Positions 26,599 through 34,811 of a DNA stretch of 64,000 bases are shown piece by piece. Under the pieces are notes generated by a model. It ran no database searches, was not told the DNA's origin, and saw only the letters and a list, made by a program, of their open reading frames with translations. The position numbers and the translations under genes were made by a program. Position 1 is the stretch's first letter. Every line of letters begins with the position of its first letter. The DNA comes from Acidovorax sp. 69 (GTDB lineage: Bacteria; Pseudomonadota; Gammaproteobacteria; Burkholderiales; Burkholderiaceae_C), in NCBI RefSeq assembly GCF_002797445.1, contig NZ_PGEP01000001.1, forward strand, positions 4,588,501 to 4,652,500, in the 5' to 3' direction.

Positions 26599-27891
26599 TC
26601 AGCGGGCGTCGGGCTGCGCAGCAGCGTCCGGCGAGCCCATGAGACGGGTGCGGCGCACTTCGGTGAAGTACATCCAGATGAGCGAGACCCAGACCACGCC
26701 GTACATCAGCATGAAAGCGCTGGAGCGAACACCGGTGAGGTCCATCAGCGCACCGAACAGGATGGGCAGGATGAAGCCGCCCATGCCACCGGCCAAGCCC
26801 ACGATGCCGCTGATGGCGCCAATGTTCTGTGGGTAGTCGTCACTGATGTACTTGAAGACACTGGCTTTGCCAAAGGCCCACGAAATGCCCAGCAGGAACA
26901 TCAGGCCAGTGAACGCATAGACATTGAGACCCAGGTGAAAGGTCTTGGGGCCGTTGACGGTAAGGACGGTGAAATCGGTCTGTGGGTAGGAGAGCAGGAA
27001 CAGGCAGATCCAGCTCACCCACATCACCCACCAGGTCACGCTGTGGGCACCATATTTGTCGCTCAACATACCGCCAATGGCGCGCAGCACACCGCCGGGC
27101 AGCGAGAAGCAGGCCGCCAGCAACGCTGCTACGCGGATATCGAGGCCAAACTCGCCCACGTAGTACTGCACCATCCACAGCGACAGCGCCACATAGCCGC
27201 CAAACACGATGCTGTAGTACTGGCAATACTTGAGCACCTTGGGGTCCTTCAGCGCCTTGAGCTGGTCGGTGAACTTGACGTTGCTAGACACCAGGTGGGC
27301 AGGGTCGCTGTAGCTGAACAACCAGAACAGCACCACGGTGCCCAGCATGATGGCCGCATACACCTGCGGCACCATGGTCCAGCCAAAGGCCACCAGCAGC
27401 ACCGGCGCCACAAACTTGTTCACGGCTGCACCCGAATTGCCGGCGCCATAGACCCCCATGGCCGTGCCCTGGCGGTGCTTGGGGAACCAGCGGGCGACGT
27501 AGGGCGTGCCCACCGAGAACGAGCCCCCCGCCAGGCCCACAAACAGGCCGATTGTGAGGAAATGCCAGTATTCCGTGGCGTAGCCCATGAGCCAGATCGC
27601 GGGCACGGTGGAGGCCATCACGGCGGTCATCACGATGCGGCCGCCAAAGCGGTCGGTCCAGATACCGAGCGGCACCCGCACCAGCGAGCCCGTGAGCACG
27701 GGCATGGACATGAGCAACCCGAACTGCGTGGAGTTCAGGTTGAGCATTTTCTTGATGGGAATGCCGATGACGCCGAACATCATCCAGACCATGAAGCAGA
27801 CCGTGAAGGCGAAGGTGCTGACGATCAGCACCGACCAGGCATGACGCGTGCGCTGTGGGCTGTCGCCCGGGGGCAAGGTGGTGTGAGCCAT
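26599..27891 (-). CDS. narK1: NarK-type nitrate transporter (NarK1-like)
   Basis: A 430-residue major facilitator, first gene of the nar run. It shows GLFVGLAGGSFSVGTPYVAR and GIVGLAGGMGGFILP, matching the nitrate/nitrite porter signatures, and the RTRHAWSVLIVSTFAFTVCF first helix. NarK1 types usually import nitrate with protons. ATG 27891 has a GAGAGGA site eight bases upstream; an ATG nine codons earlier is less well supported. The 300 bp upstream contain the direct repeats described separately. Confidence 0.93.
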   Translation of the reverse strand: MAHTTLPPGDSPQRTRHAWSVLIVSTFAFTVCFMVWMMFGVIGIPIKKMLNLNSTQFGLLMSMPVLTGSLVRVPLGIWTDRFGGRIVMTAVMASTVPAIWLMGYATEYWHFLTIGLFVGLAGGSFSVGTPYVARWFPKHRQGTAMGVYGAGNSGAAVNKFVAPVLLVAFGWTMVPQVYAAIMLGTVVLFWLFSYSDPAHLVSSNVKFTDQLKALKDPKVLKYCQYYSIVFGGYVALSLWMVQYYVGEFGLDIRVAALLAACFSLPGGVLRAIGGMLSDKYGAHSVTWWVMWVSWICLFLLSYPQTDFTVLTVNGPKTFHLGLNVYAFTGLMFLLGISWAFGKASVFKYISDDYPQNIGAISGIVGLAGGMGGFILPILFGALMDLTGVRSSAFMLMYGVVWVSLIWMYFTEVRRTRLMGSPDAAAQPDAR

Positions 27892-27976
27892 TGCGCTAGT
27901 CCTCTCTTTTTGCATGAGGGGAATGGTCGCGCGGATGGCTCAGTCTGCACATCCTTCGCTAGACCAGCCAGGGCAC

Positions 27977-28021
27977 GTCGGAAGAACTAGTACCCGCGAC
28001 AATAGTCGTCCGAAAGAACTA
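27977..28021 (-). promoter_or_regulatory. paired direct repeats upstream of narK1
   Basis: GTCGGAAGAACTA (27977-27989) and GTCCGAAAGAACTA (28008-28021) are near-identical direct repeats whose starts are 31 bp apart, about three helical turns. They lie 86-130 bp before the narK1 start codon, in the region where an activator of the nar operon should bind. A related AAAGAACTA occurs at 28913-28921. No canonical FNR box was found here. NarL is the natural candidate ligand, but the sequence does not match its usual heptamer well. Confidence 0.4.
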
Positions 28022-28191
28022 TGCGCGACCGCACGTCAACTGCTCAGTGCCTGGCTTGCAACATGGCACGTGTGCAACACGTTCGAAAAAATGGCGCCCC
28101 TATCTGCAACCATCTACCGAGTCTGCGTGGATGCCGCTGCAATGCCGTCGGCGCGAGCATTTGCTGCGCGGCTCCTCAACCACCCCGGTAC

Positions 28192-28860
28192 TCAGCCGCG
28201 GCGACGGCCAGCCATGCCCCAGCCCGCAGTCACCATCAACAGCGACAGGATCAGCGAGCCCCATTCGCCGAAGGTCGGCACCGACGTAACGGCACCGCCG
28301 AGAATGACAGGCGCAAGGTTGGTGGTCCATGCGTTGTTGCTGTGCGCAAAGGCAAAACTGGATGACGCGTCGTTGTTGGCAAGCACGCAATTATCTGGTG
28401 CACCGATGTTTTGACAATACATATTGTGAAAACTGCCCAGATTTATCGATAGCGTATCCAATCGATCGTTAACGCTGTGGTTAGCAGTTTGCCACCGCTG
28501 GATATCGATATTCTCACTAATGATATTTCCTGCCGCATCGGTGCTAACTTGAGCAAACAGTACTTTACTCTGTGCATCTGCACTACTATATTGGATTATT
28601 CCATCGTTGAATGAATATGTCTGAATCAAACCCTCAATAAACGCCAGATTCAAGTTTGGCGGCAGAGGCAGGGCGGTGGTGAAGCTTCCCGTTTGCTGCA
28701 TTGCCATGGTGAAATTCGCGCAGCCAGGAATGGCACAGGGGGCCGTATAGGGCATGGGGTTCGGATAGGTGGGTCCCACAAAAGTGTAGGTGGCTGCCAC
28801 AGCGTTTGTTTGAAGCAGGACGGCAAGTAAGCACGCCATAAGCAAATGGATGATTTTCAT
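28192..28860 (-). CDS. exported protein with IPTL-CTERM-like sorting signal
   Basis: A 222-residue protein with a signal peptide (MKIIHLLMACLLAVLLQ, cleavage after AVAA) and a C-terminal tripartite tail: VPTFGEWG, a hydrophobic helix, then GRRRG. That tail is the pattern of IPTL-CTERM sorting signals processed by exosortases in betaproteobacteria, with VPTF in place of IPTL. The mature part has two close Cys (CAIPGC) and looks like a beta-rich surface protein. Base composition is more A/T-rich than the neighbours, suggesting acquisition. ATG 28860 is chosen because it begins the signal peptide. Confidence 0.8.
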   Translation of the reverse strand: MKIIHLLMACLLAVLLQTNAVAATYTFVGPTYPNPMPYTAPCAIPGCANFTMAMQQTGSFTTALPLPPNLNLAFIEGLIQTYSFNDGIIQYSSADAQSKVLFAQVSTDAAGNIISENIDIQRWQTANHSVNDRLDTLSINLGSFHNMYCQNIGAPDNCVLANNDASSSFAFAHSNNAWTTNLAPVILGGAVTSVPTFGEWGSLILSLLMVTAGWGMAGRRRG

Positions 28861-28940
28861 TTCGGGTTCATATCTCAAATGGGTTTTGCGTGAGGTACCA
28901 AGGTACCGCGCCAAAGAACTATTCAAAGGCGGCCGAAATG

Positions 28941-28987
28941 AGTCTAGAAAATTGAAGTCGTCAATACCCCACCCCAAGGGGTAGGGT
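28941..28987 (-). promoter_or_regulatory. promoter module of the IPTL-CTERM gene
   Basis: On the minus strand: inverted repeat ACCCTACCCC-TT-GGGGTGGGGT (28966-28987, one mismatch), then 19 bases, then TAGACT (28946-28941) as a possible -10. The repeat centre would be about 42 bp upstream of the start of transcription, the classic position of an activator. The same arrangement with the same spacing precedes the globin gene. Confidence 0.5.
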
Positions 28988-29037
28988 TTGATGCCGGAAC
29001 AACGGATGAAAAATCAACATTGATGTCCGCCATGAGT

Positions 29038-29355
29038 TCACCAAAATTTCCACCACGGGAGCATTGGCGCGCCTGGGGGATTACCGACATCAATCGTGTG
29101 CTCCAGGTCCTGCGCAGGATGCCAGCCGCTGTCCAGCAGCGTCGACAGGTATTGCAACGTTGCATTCGCTTGGTAACTCTCATCGCGACGGGTGGCGCGG
29201 CTTGCGTCATTCGCCATCAGCGCCTTCACCCGTGCGTGGTATGTGTGCCCACCATGCTCGATGCGAACAAGCCACGAGACACCGGGCCGGCTGCAGCCGT
29301 CAGGCGTCTTGAAATGAGCGGCAAGCCCGCTCTCAATCGACATACGGGTTTTCAC
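29038..29355 (-). CDS. small protein of unknown function
   Basis: About 105 residues, soluble, ending in APMLPWWKFW. It contains SRPGVSWLVRIEHGGHTYHARVKAL and then QANATLQYLSTLLDSGWHP split by a charged stretch. No family recognised. The GTG at 29355 has GAGG eight bases ahead and lies 10 bp after the stop of the upstream gene, so it is probably cotranscribed; ATG 29343 is the alternative. It lies in the island between narK1 and narXL. Confidence 0.6.
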   Translation of the reverse strand: MKTRMSIESGLAAHFKTPDGCSRPGVSWLVRIEHGGHTYHARVKALMANDASRATRRDESYQANATLQYLSTLLDSGWHPAQDLEHTIDVGNPPGAPMLPWWKFW

Positions 29356-29365
29356 TTCAGGCGCC

Positions 29366-30100
29366 TCAAGGCGCCGCGATGGCGTCGATCCGATCCAGGC
29401 GCACGATGATCTTGCCGACGGCCTGGTTCTTGAGCTCAACCCATTGGTCGGGCTCGATCCGGATCACCGCGCCAGCAATAGACTGGCCGACGACATACAG
29501 CGTGATGCCACGTTTGTCCTGTAGCGCTGTGGCTAGCGCCTGTTCGATGCCTCTGGTGGCATCTGCCGCGCTCGAGGCCCCAATACTGGCAAGCATCAGC
29601 GCGACAGCGGCGGCTAAGCGGCCTGCGGCGCGCTTGCGGGGAGATGTGATTTGCATGAAGATCGTCTTGAGTGGAGTGGGAATATCGACGGCGTCGCAGC
29701 GAGCGCGGAAGTCTTCGGCCGAGCCACGCAAAGCGATGCGCGGTTCAGTCTTTGTTGAGTGGCTCCGCGGAAACAATCGGTGCGCCGAGAACGGGGTGGG
29801 TAGCATCGCCTTGGCCTGCGGCGCGACGGTCGACAAGCCATCCATCAGCGCCTGCGCTAACCAGACGGCAGGCGCGATGAGCGCTGCAACGAGCCGGTGA
29901 GGCCGCGACGCAGTGAAATGAAACAGCAGCATTGCGCCTCCAAGCAGCAAAGCTGGCGCAAGGACAAAGAAGAGCAGACCAATCTCCCGCCCGCCGTCGC
30001 GCAGGCCGCTTTGATCTTGTAGAGCCACCACAAGTACGCTCAGAAACACCACCATATCGATCACGCAGACGGACCAGAAAACGTAGCTCGCGAGTCTCAT
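29366..30100 (-). CDS. membrane protein fused in frame to a secreted-type domain, unknown function
   Basis: A 244-residue frame with two distinct halves. Residues 1-90 hold three hydrophobic segments (YVFWSVCVIDMVVFLSVLVV, LLFFVLAPALLLGGAMLLF, LVAALIAPAVWLAQAL). Residue 149 is a Met that begins a textbook signal peptide (KRAAGRLAAAVALMLASIG, cleavage near SSA), followed by a 65-residue domain with ITLYVVGQSIAGAVIRIEPD. The second half could be translated separately from ATG 29656, though no clear ribosome site is seen there. I do not recognise either half. The globin gene lies 120 bp upstream on the same strand. Confidence 0.6.
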   Translation of the reverse strand: MRLASYVFWSVCVIDMVVFLSVLVVALQDQSGLRDGGREIGLLFFVLAPALLLGGAMLLFHFTASRPHRLVAALIAPAVWLAQALMDGLSTVAPQAKAMLPTPFSAHRLFPRSHSTKTEPRIALRGSAEDFRARCDAVDIPTPLKTIFMQITSPRKRAAGRLAAAVALMLASIGASSAADATRGIEQALATALQDKRGITLYVVGQSIAGAVIRIEPDQWVELKNQAVGKIIVRLDRIDAIAAP

Positions 30101-30220
30101 GCTGCTACCACCTCACCGTCGAAAAGCGAGCAGACATGGGCCGTTTAGGTAGCCTCCGCAGCCAACTGACACCGGCTCGGCGCATATTCAAGCGCGAACA
30201 AATTTCATGGTGTCGCACGT

Positions 30221-30652
30221 TCAATCGCTCAGCGTTGGGTCTTCAGCGACGTTGCCAGCCGCCGACTTCATAGCGTCCGCCACTATCCTGTAGACCTCGG
30301 TCCACGCAGCTTTCACCTCCGGTGTAAACGCGTCGCCGAGGCCGCGCTGCAAGGTGTCAAGCAACGCACTTGCGACGGTGTCGTAGTGCCGGTCCTTGAC
30401 GCCATAGCCGCCATGGCGCGCACCCAGCCCGCGCAGGGCAGGCATCAGGATCTCCGGACGATCCAGATTGACCACGGCAACTCCGATCATGGTCATCAGC
30501 CTGTTTCCTTGCTCCTTCATATCGCCCTTGAACAGCGATTTGAGCGAAGGATCGAGTTCAAACAATTTGGCATAGAAGAGCTCTGCCGCGAGGGCTCGTA
30601 TGGGCAACACCTGTTGCCATGAGCTTTGTACAAGTGCAGTAGACGAGAGCAT
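30221..30652 (-). CDS. single-domain bacterial globin
   Basis: A 143-residue hemoglobin of the Vitreoscilla/flavohemoglobin-head type. Visible are ELFYAKLFELDP (B helix, Tyr27 at B10), KSLFKGDMKEQG (CD1 Phe), and GARHGGYGV with the proximal His80. No reductase domain follows. Such globins bind O2 or NO and, beside nar genes, may handle nitric oxide. Its promoter shares the C-run/G-run inverted repeat with the IPTL-CTERM gene. Confidence 0.9.
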   Translation of the reverse strand: MLSSTALVQSSWQQVLPIRALAAELFYAKLFELDPSLKSLFKGDMKEQGNRLMTMIGVAVVNLDRPEILMPALRGLGARHGGYGVKDRHYDTVASALLDTLQRGLGDAFTPEVKAAWTEVYRIVADAMKSAAGNVAEDPTLSD

Positions 30653-30681
30653 GGGGCCTGACTTTCAGATTTCGTTGAAAC

Positions 30682-30729
30682 AGTCTAGGAAACGCGGCGC
30701 GTCGGCGCCCCACCCCTGCGGGGGGGGTG
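30682..30729 (-). promoter_or_regulatory. promoter module of the globin gene
   Basis: CCCCACCCC-TGC-GGGGGGGGT (30708-30728, one mismatch) and the -10-like TAGACT (30687-30682) are spaced exactly as in the IPTL-CTERM promoter: AGTCTA to the repeat is 25 bp in both. The site lies in the divergent gap between the globin and LuxR-type genes, so it could also control the regulator. Confidence 0.5.
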
Positions 30730-30801
30730 TTCAGATACGGTGTGATACGTTGTGCTAGGCGCATTGCGTTGATGTGCCAAAGCAAAAAGACGCACCTCGC
30801 C

Positions 30802-31914
30802 ATGACCCTCTCTCGCGTTCAGCAGCAAGCCATCGCACGACTACAGCAGATGGCTTGTCTGGATTTCAATGGTCCGCAGCTCATTGAGCCGGTTCTGTAT
30901 GAGCTACACCAGCTGATAGGTTTTGACACTGGCGGATACTTCCATCCGGGCAGCGAGAACGGGCTGGACGCATTCGTGGAGCCGTCGCTGGCACGCGACC
31001 TTATGCACACCTATTTCGACAGTACGATGCAGCAAAACGAGCGCAAGGTAGTGCTCCGCAGCACCCTCAATTTCAGTGAGGCCGTGCGTTGCGAACACGG
31101 TCCGAAGGTTCTTGAGCAGCTGCTTTCGGTATCCGTGAGCGAGCTGCTGCGCAGTGATTTTTACAACCTGGCGCTCCGTCCTGCCGAACTTTTCGACTGT
31201 CTGAGTCTGGTGCTGCGCACGCCGCAGGGCACGGGTGTGGGGACGCTCAAACTGTACCGGAGCGCGTCATCGCCACGTTTCGGAAAAGAAGACTCGGCCA
31301 TGCTAAGCCGACTGGAACCCTGGATGGCGCGAGTTCTTCAACCGGTGGAGTCGGACGCCAGGGACAGTGACGTACAGGGCAGTGCTATGCTGGTAACCAC
31401 CCCCCAAGGGCGACTTTTGTGGACATCTCCCCAGACCGATCAGCTGATGGCACTTGCCTTCGGGCCCCGCTGGCAACGGCGCTGCGAGCTACCCGAAGCG
31501 CTGCTGCTTCTGCTCCAGCGTATTCGCTTCGCAAGCAGCACAAATATCAATGGACCTGCGTCGGTGCTGCCACAGCTCGACTTGCACAACGCCAGCGGCA
31601 CCTTCTCTTTGCGCGCAACACAGATGGCCGCCGCAGGGGGAGAAGGGCAGGCGGTGGGCATTCAGATCACCCACAGGGTTCCGCGCGTGGCAAGGCTGCT
31701 GCCAGCGTTGCGCGCGCTGGGCTTGCCGCAACGGCAGCACGAGCTGGCTTACTGGCTGGCCCGGGGCCTGCCCGAAGGCAAAATCGCCGAGCGCATGGGC
31801 ATCAGCGTCCATACCGCAACCTACCACCGTCGCCAGATCTACACACGGTTGAGTGTGCAAAACCGGCTTGAGCTACAGAACTACTTGGTGGGAAGCGGTA
31901 CTGCGCTGACCTGA
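30802..31914 (+). CDS. LuxR-type transcriptional regulator
   Basis: A roughly 370-residue protein. The C-terminus is a GerE/LuxR HTH (LPQRQHELAYWLARGLPEGK, IAERMGISVHTATYHRRQIY, TRLSVQNRLELQNYL). The N-terminal 250 residues look like a GAF/PAS-type sensory part (LIGFDTGGYFHPGSENG) with no receiver Asp, so it is not a response regulator. Starts at GTG 30727 and ATG 30772 are in frame; none has a strong ribosome site. It diverges from the globin gene and is the natural candidate to bind the shared C-run/G-run repeats. Confidence 0.82.
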   Translation: MTLSRVQQQAIARLQQMACLDFNGPQLIEPVLYELHQLIGFDTGGYFHPGSENGLDAFVEPSLARDLMHTYFDSTMQQNERKVVLRSTLNFSEAVRCEHGPKVLEQLLSVSVSELLRSDFYNLALRPAELFDCLSLVLRTPQGTGVGTLKLYRSASSPRFGKEDSAMLSRLEPWMARVLQPVESDARDSDVQGSAMLVTTPQGRLLWTSPQTDQLMALAFGPRWQRRCELPEALLLLLQRIRFASSTNINGPASVLPQLDLHNASGTFSLRATQMAAAGGEGQAVGIQITHRVPRVARLLPALRALGLPQRQHELAYWLARGLPEGKIAERMGISVHTATYHRRQIYTRLSVQNRLELQNYLVGSGTALT

Positions 31915-32010
31915 TGCATACAGGTAGGGGGACCTACAAGAAGTATCAGCGCTTCCCGCGCTGGCATCCAATCCGTCGCAGCCTTGGCAAAACGCTCTTT
32001 GGCTGCGCAG

Positions 32011-32760
32011 CTACTCGGAGCGTTGCCGGTCTGCCGCGTAGACCGCCGCCTGCACGCGCGAGCTGAGGCCGAGCTTGCGCAGGATGTGCTGCACATGGAT
32101 CTTCACCGTGGTCTCAGCGATGTCCAGCGTGCGCGCGATTTCCTTGTTGCTGGCTCCGCGGGCAATCTCACGCAGCACATCCTCCTCACGCGGGGACAGC
32201 GGCGTCAAGCCGTTGGCGGCAGCTATGGCGCCTGCAGCCGCAGGGTCGGCCAGCAGGGGCGCCTGTGGTGTCTCGGGCGCTCCTTGCGACTGAAAGGCCG
32301 CCACCAGCTTGACCATCAGCTCAGGGCTGACCACGGGTTCGCCTCGGGCCGCACGGCGAATGGCCTGCGCAAGCAGGTCACCGTCGATGGTCTTGAGCAG
32401 GTAGCCCTGCGCACCATTGCGCAGCGCGGTGGCCAGGTCCTGCGCGTCTTCGCTCACGGTGAGCATCAGCACACGCGATGCCGGCGCCACCTCGCGCAGG
32501 CCCCGGATGGCATCCACCCCCATCACGCCCGGCAGGTGGTTGTCGAGCAAGATCACCTGGGGTTGCAACCGGGGTGCAAGCCGCAAGGCCTCGGCCGCAT
32601 CGCCCGCCTCGCCCACCACCTGCAGTCCATCGTCCTGGCCCAACAACGCAATGAGCCCACGCCGGAACAGCGTGTGATCGTCTACCACCAGCAGCGTGAC
32701 CGGCAGTGCTGCAGACTCGGGCACAGAGGGCTGCGCCAAGGGGGACAACGTTATCGTCAT
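32011..32760 (-). CDS. narL: nitrate/nitrite response regulator NarL
   Basis: A 249-residue receiver plus LuxR-type HTH. The receiver has VVDDH (27-28), the phosphorylated Asp73 in LLDNHLP, and Lys in YLLKTIDG. The HTH (LSPREEDVLREIARGASNKE, IARTLDIAETTVKIHVQHIL) closely follows NarL. It overlaps the narX stop as ATGA. It should respond to nitrate and activate the nar genes downstream on the same strand. Confidence 0.93.
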   Translation of the reverse strand: MTITLSPLAQPSVPESAALPVTLLVVDDHTLFRRGLIALLGQDDGLQVVGEAGDAAEALRLAPRLQPQVILLDNHLPGVMGVDAIRGLREVAPASRVLMLTVSEDAQDLATALRNGAQGYLLKTIDGDLLAQAIRRAARGEPVVSPELMVKLVAAFQSQGAPETPQAPLLADPAAAGAIAAANGLTPLSPREEDVLREIARGASNKEIARTLDIAETTVKIHVQHILRKLGLSSRVQAAVYAADRQRSE

Positions 32761-34739
32761 GAACTGCTTTCTGGCTGCAATGCAGGGGCACTCGGCAAAG
32801 GGGCGGCGGTGTGGGCAGCGACGTCGACGGTGGGTCGGCTTGGAGGAGACGCCGAGGAGGACGATGCAGCAGGAACCGGCGCTACCGTGGGCAGCTCAAT
32901 GCACACGCAGGTGCCTTGCCCCCGCGCAGACTGAACCTGCACCACCGCACCGATGCGCTGGGCCCGCTCGCGCATGATGCCCAGGCCCACATGCAGCGAG
33001 TCGGGCGGCACGCTGGCCACATCAAACCCTGAACCGTTGTCCTGCACTTCAAAACGCCAGCGCGGGTGACGGTGCACGAGCAGGTCCACCCGCGTGGCGC
33101 CAGAATGCTTGCGCACGTTCGACAGCGCTTCCTGCACCATGTGCAGCACCTGGATCTGCAGATCGGGCGCCAGCGGCAGGCCGTGGCCCACCATACCCAG
33201 GGTGGTGGCCATGCCGGTCTGATGTTCGAACTTGGACAACGTGGCGCGCAGCGCGGACTCGATGTCCTCCTCGCTGGTGCGCGTGCGAAAGTGCACCAGC
33301 AGCTCGCGCACGTCGGAATAACACTCGCGCACCCCCACATCCAGCTCGCCCATGCTGCGGTCGCGCTTGGCCTCGTCGCCGCGCGCCACCGCGTCGCGCA
33401 GCAGCTGGGTCTGAATCTTGAGGAAAGCCAGCGACTGGGCGATGGAGTCGTGCAGCTCGCGCGCCAGCAGGCTGCGCTCTTCGGCCACGGCGGCTTCGCG
33501 CTCCAGTGCGGTGGCGCGCAAGCCCTCCATGGCACTGGCCAGGTGGCGCGTCATGGCTTCGAGCAAATCACGCAGTTCGTCGTTCAGCTCGACCGGTGAG
33601 CGGAAAAACAGGTCCACCTCACCCAGCAGGCGCTGCTGCATCAGCACAGGGATGGTCACCATGGTTTCAAAACCCGCCTCGCGGCAGTGCGGCAGGGCCA
33701 CGGTGGTCGATGGTGTGATGGGAATCACACGCGTGCGCGCCTGGGCCTGGGGCTGGCCGCACAGGCAAGCGCCGGTGTGCAGGCAATGTTCGCCCTCTGC
33801 CATGGTGCGGGGCAGGCCATCACCGGCCAGCAACACGTAGCGCTCATTGGCCTCATTGGACCAGCGCACGGCGGCCGCATCAGCCCCAGCCACGCGGCGA
33901 ATCTGCTGCACAAAGCCCTGGGCCAGCAGCTCCAGGCTGCCCGCCGTGCTGGCCAGCGCGCTCACCTCGTACAACGCGGCCAGACGCTGGTTCTGCACAG
34001 CGATGCTGGCGGTCTTTTCGCGCACCTTGTGCTCCAGCTCGTCGTGCGAGGCCTGCAGTGCATGCGCCATGAGGTTGAAGCCAGCAGACAGCTGGCCGAA
34101 CTCATCATCGGTATCGACCGGCAAGCGTGTACTCAACTCGCCCTGGCGCAGCCGGGCCTGGGCCTGCTGCAGTCGCGCCACGGGGTTGATGACCAGCAGG
34201 TAGCTCACGGCCATGAAGGTCACGGCGGCCACGATGGCCAGCGCCATCATGAACAACTGGAACAGGTGCAGCGCGGCCGTCCAGCCCGCAATCTGGACCT
34301 CGATCGCATCCACAAAACCATCGACCTGCTGCACGAAGGCATCGGCCTCCTCCAGAAGCTGTGCGCGGCCGGGGGGCAAAGTGCTGACCCAACCAGTGCG
34401 CGCCACCGCCCACTGGGTGCGAATGCCCTCGAAACGGGTGCGTGTCTCGTCGCTCCACGGCACAAACAGGGGCCGCGACGGATCGCCCGTGCGCAACAAG
34501 TCCAGGCTGGCATCGAACTGGCGCGCGCGTTCTTGCACTGCCTGCGGGGGATCGGTCTGCAGCACCAGCACCATGCGCAGCATGTTCATGCGCAAGCGGC
34601 CAGCCTCATTGACAGCGGCAGCGCCGCCTTCGAGCTTCCAGGTCACCCACAACGTGAGGCCAATCGACGCCAGGGCCACCAACAGGAAACCCGCGCCCAT
34701 GGCGAGGAGTTTGGTGGTCAGCGTGGGCTTGGTTCGCAT
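32757..34739 (-). CDS. narX: nitrate/nitrite sensor histidine kinase NarX
   Basis: A 660-residue sensor. Two membrane helices (about 12-34 and 160-183) bracket a periplasmic domain whose NEAGRLRMNMLRM resembles the nitrate-binding P-box. Then come HAMP (INPVARLQQAQ), a GAF-like module with four cysteines (C319, C325, C327, C352), a HisKA_3 helix with ARELHDSIAQSLAFLK (His430), and an ATPase with DNGSGFD and GLGIMRERA. ATG 34739 starts a good N-terminal anchor; an upstream in-frame ATG overlaps the divergent gene. Coupled to narL by a 4-bp overlap. Confidence 0.93.
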   Translation of the reverse strand: MRTKPTLTTKLLAMGAGFLLVALASIGLTLWVTWKLEGGAAAVNEAGRLRMNMLRMVLVLQTDPPQAVQERARQFDASLDLLRTGDPSRPLFVPWSDETRTRFEGIRTQWAVARTGWVSTLPPGRAQLLEEADAFVQQVDGFVDAIEVQIAGWTAALHLFQLFMMALAIVAAVTFMAVSYLLVINPVARLQQAQARLRQGELSTRLPVDTDDEFGQLSAGFNLMAHALQASHDELEHKVREKTASIAVQNQRLAALYEVSALASTAGSLELLAQGFVQQIRRVAGADAAAVRWSNEANERYVLLAGDGLPRTMAEGEHCLHTGACLCGQPQAQARTRVIPITPSTTVALPHCREAGFETMVTIPVLMQQRLLGEVDLFFRSPVELNDELRDLLEAMTRHLASAMEGLRATALEREAAVAEERSLLARELHDSIAQSLAFLKIQTQLLRDAVARGDEAKRDRSMGELDVGVRECYSDVRELLVHFRTRTSEEDIESALRATLSKFEHQTGMATTLGMVGHGLPLAPDLQIQVLHMVQEALSNVRKHSGATRVDLLVHRHPRWRFEVQDNGSGFDVASVPPDSLHVGLGIMRERAQRIGAVVQVQSARGQGTCVCIELPTVAPVPAASSSSASPPSRPTVDVAAHTAAPLPSAPALQPESSS

Positions 34740-34811
34740 GGCGGCAGTGTAGGCACCGAGCCTGCGCCGACTCTTGACCTGAGTCAAGGCCGACGCGCGT
34801 AGCATGGAGCC

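Noticed and set aside
27892..28191. Canonical FNR box upstream of narK1
   Set aside because: No TTGAT-N4-ATCAA match with fewer than three mismatches was found by eye on either strand.
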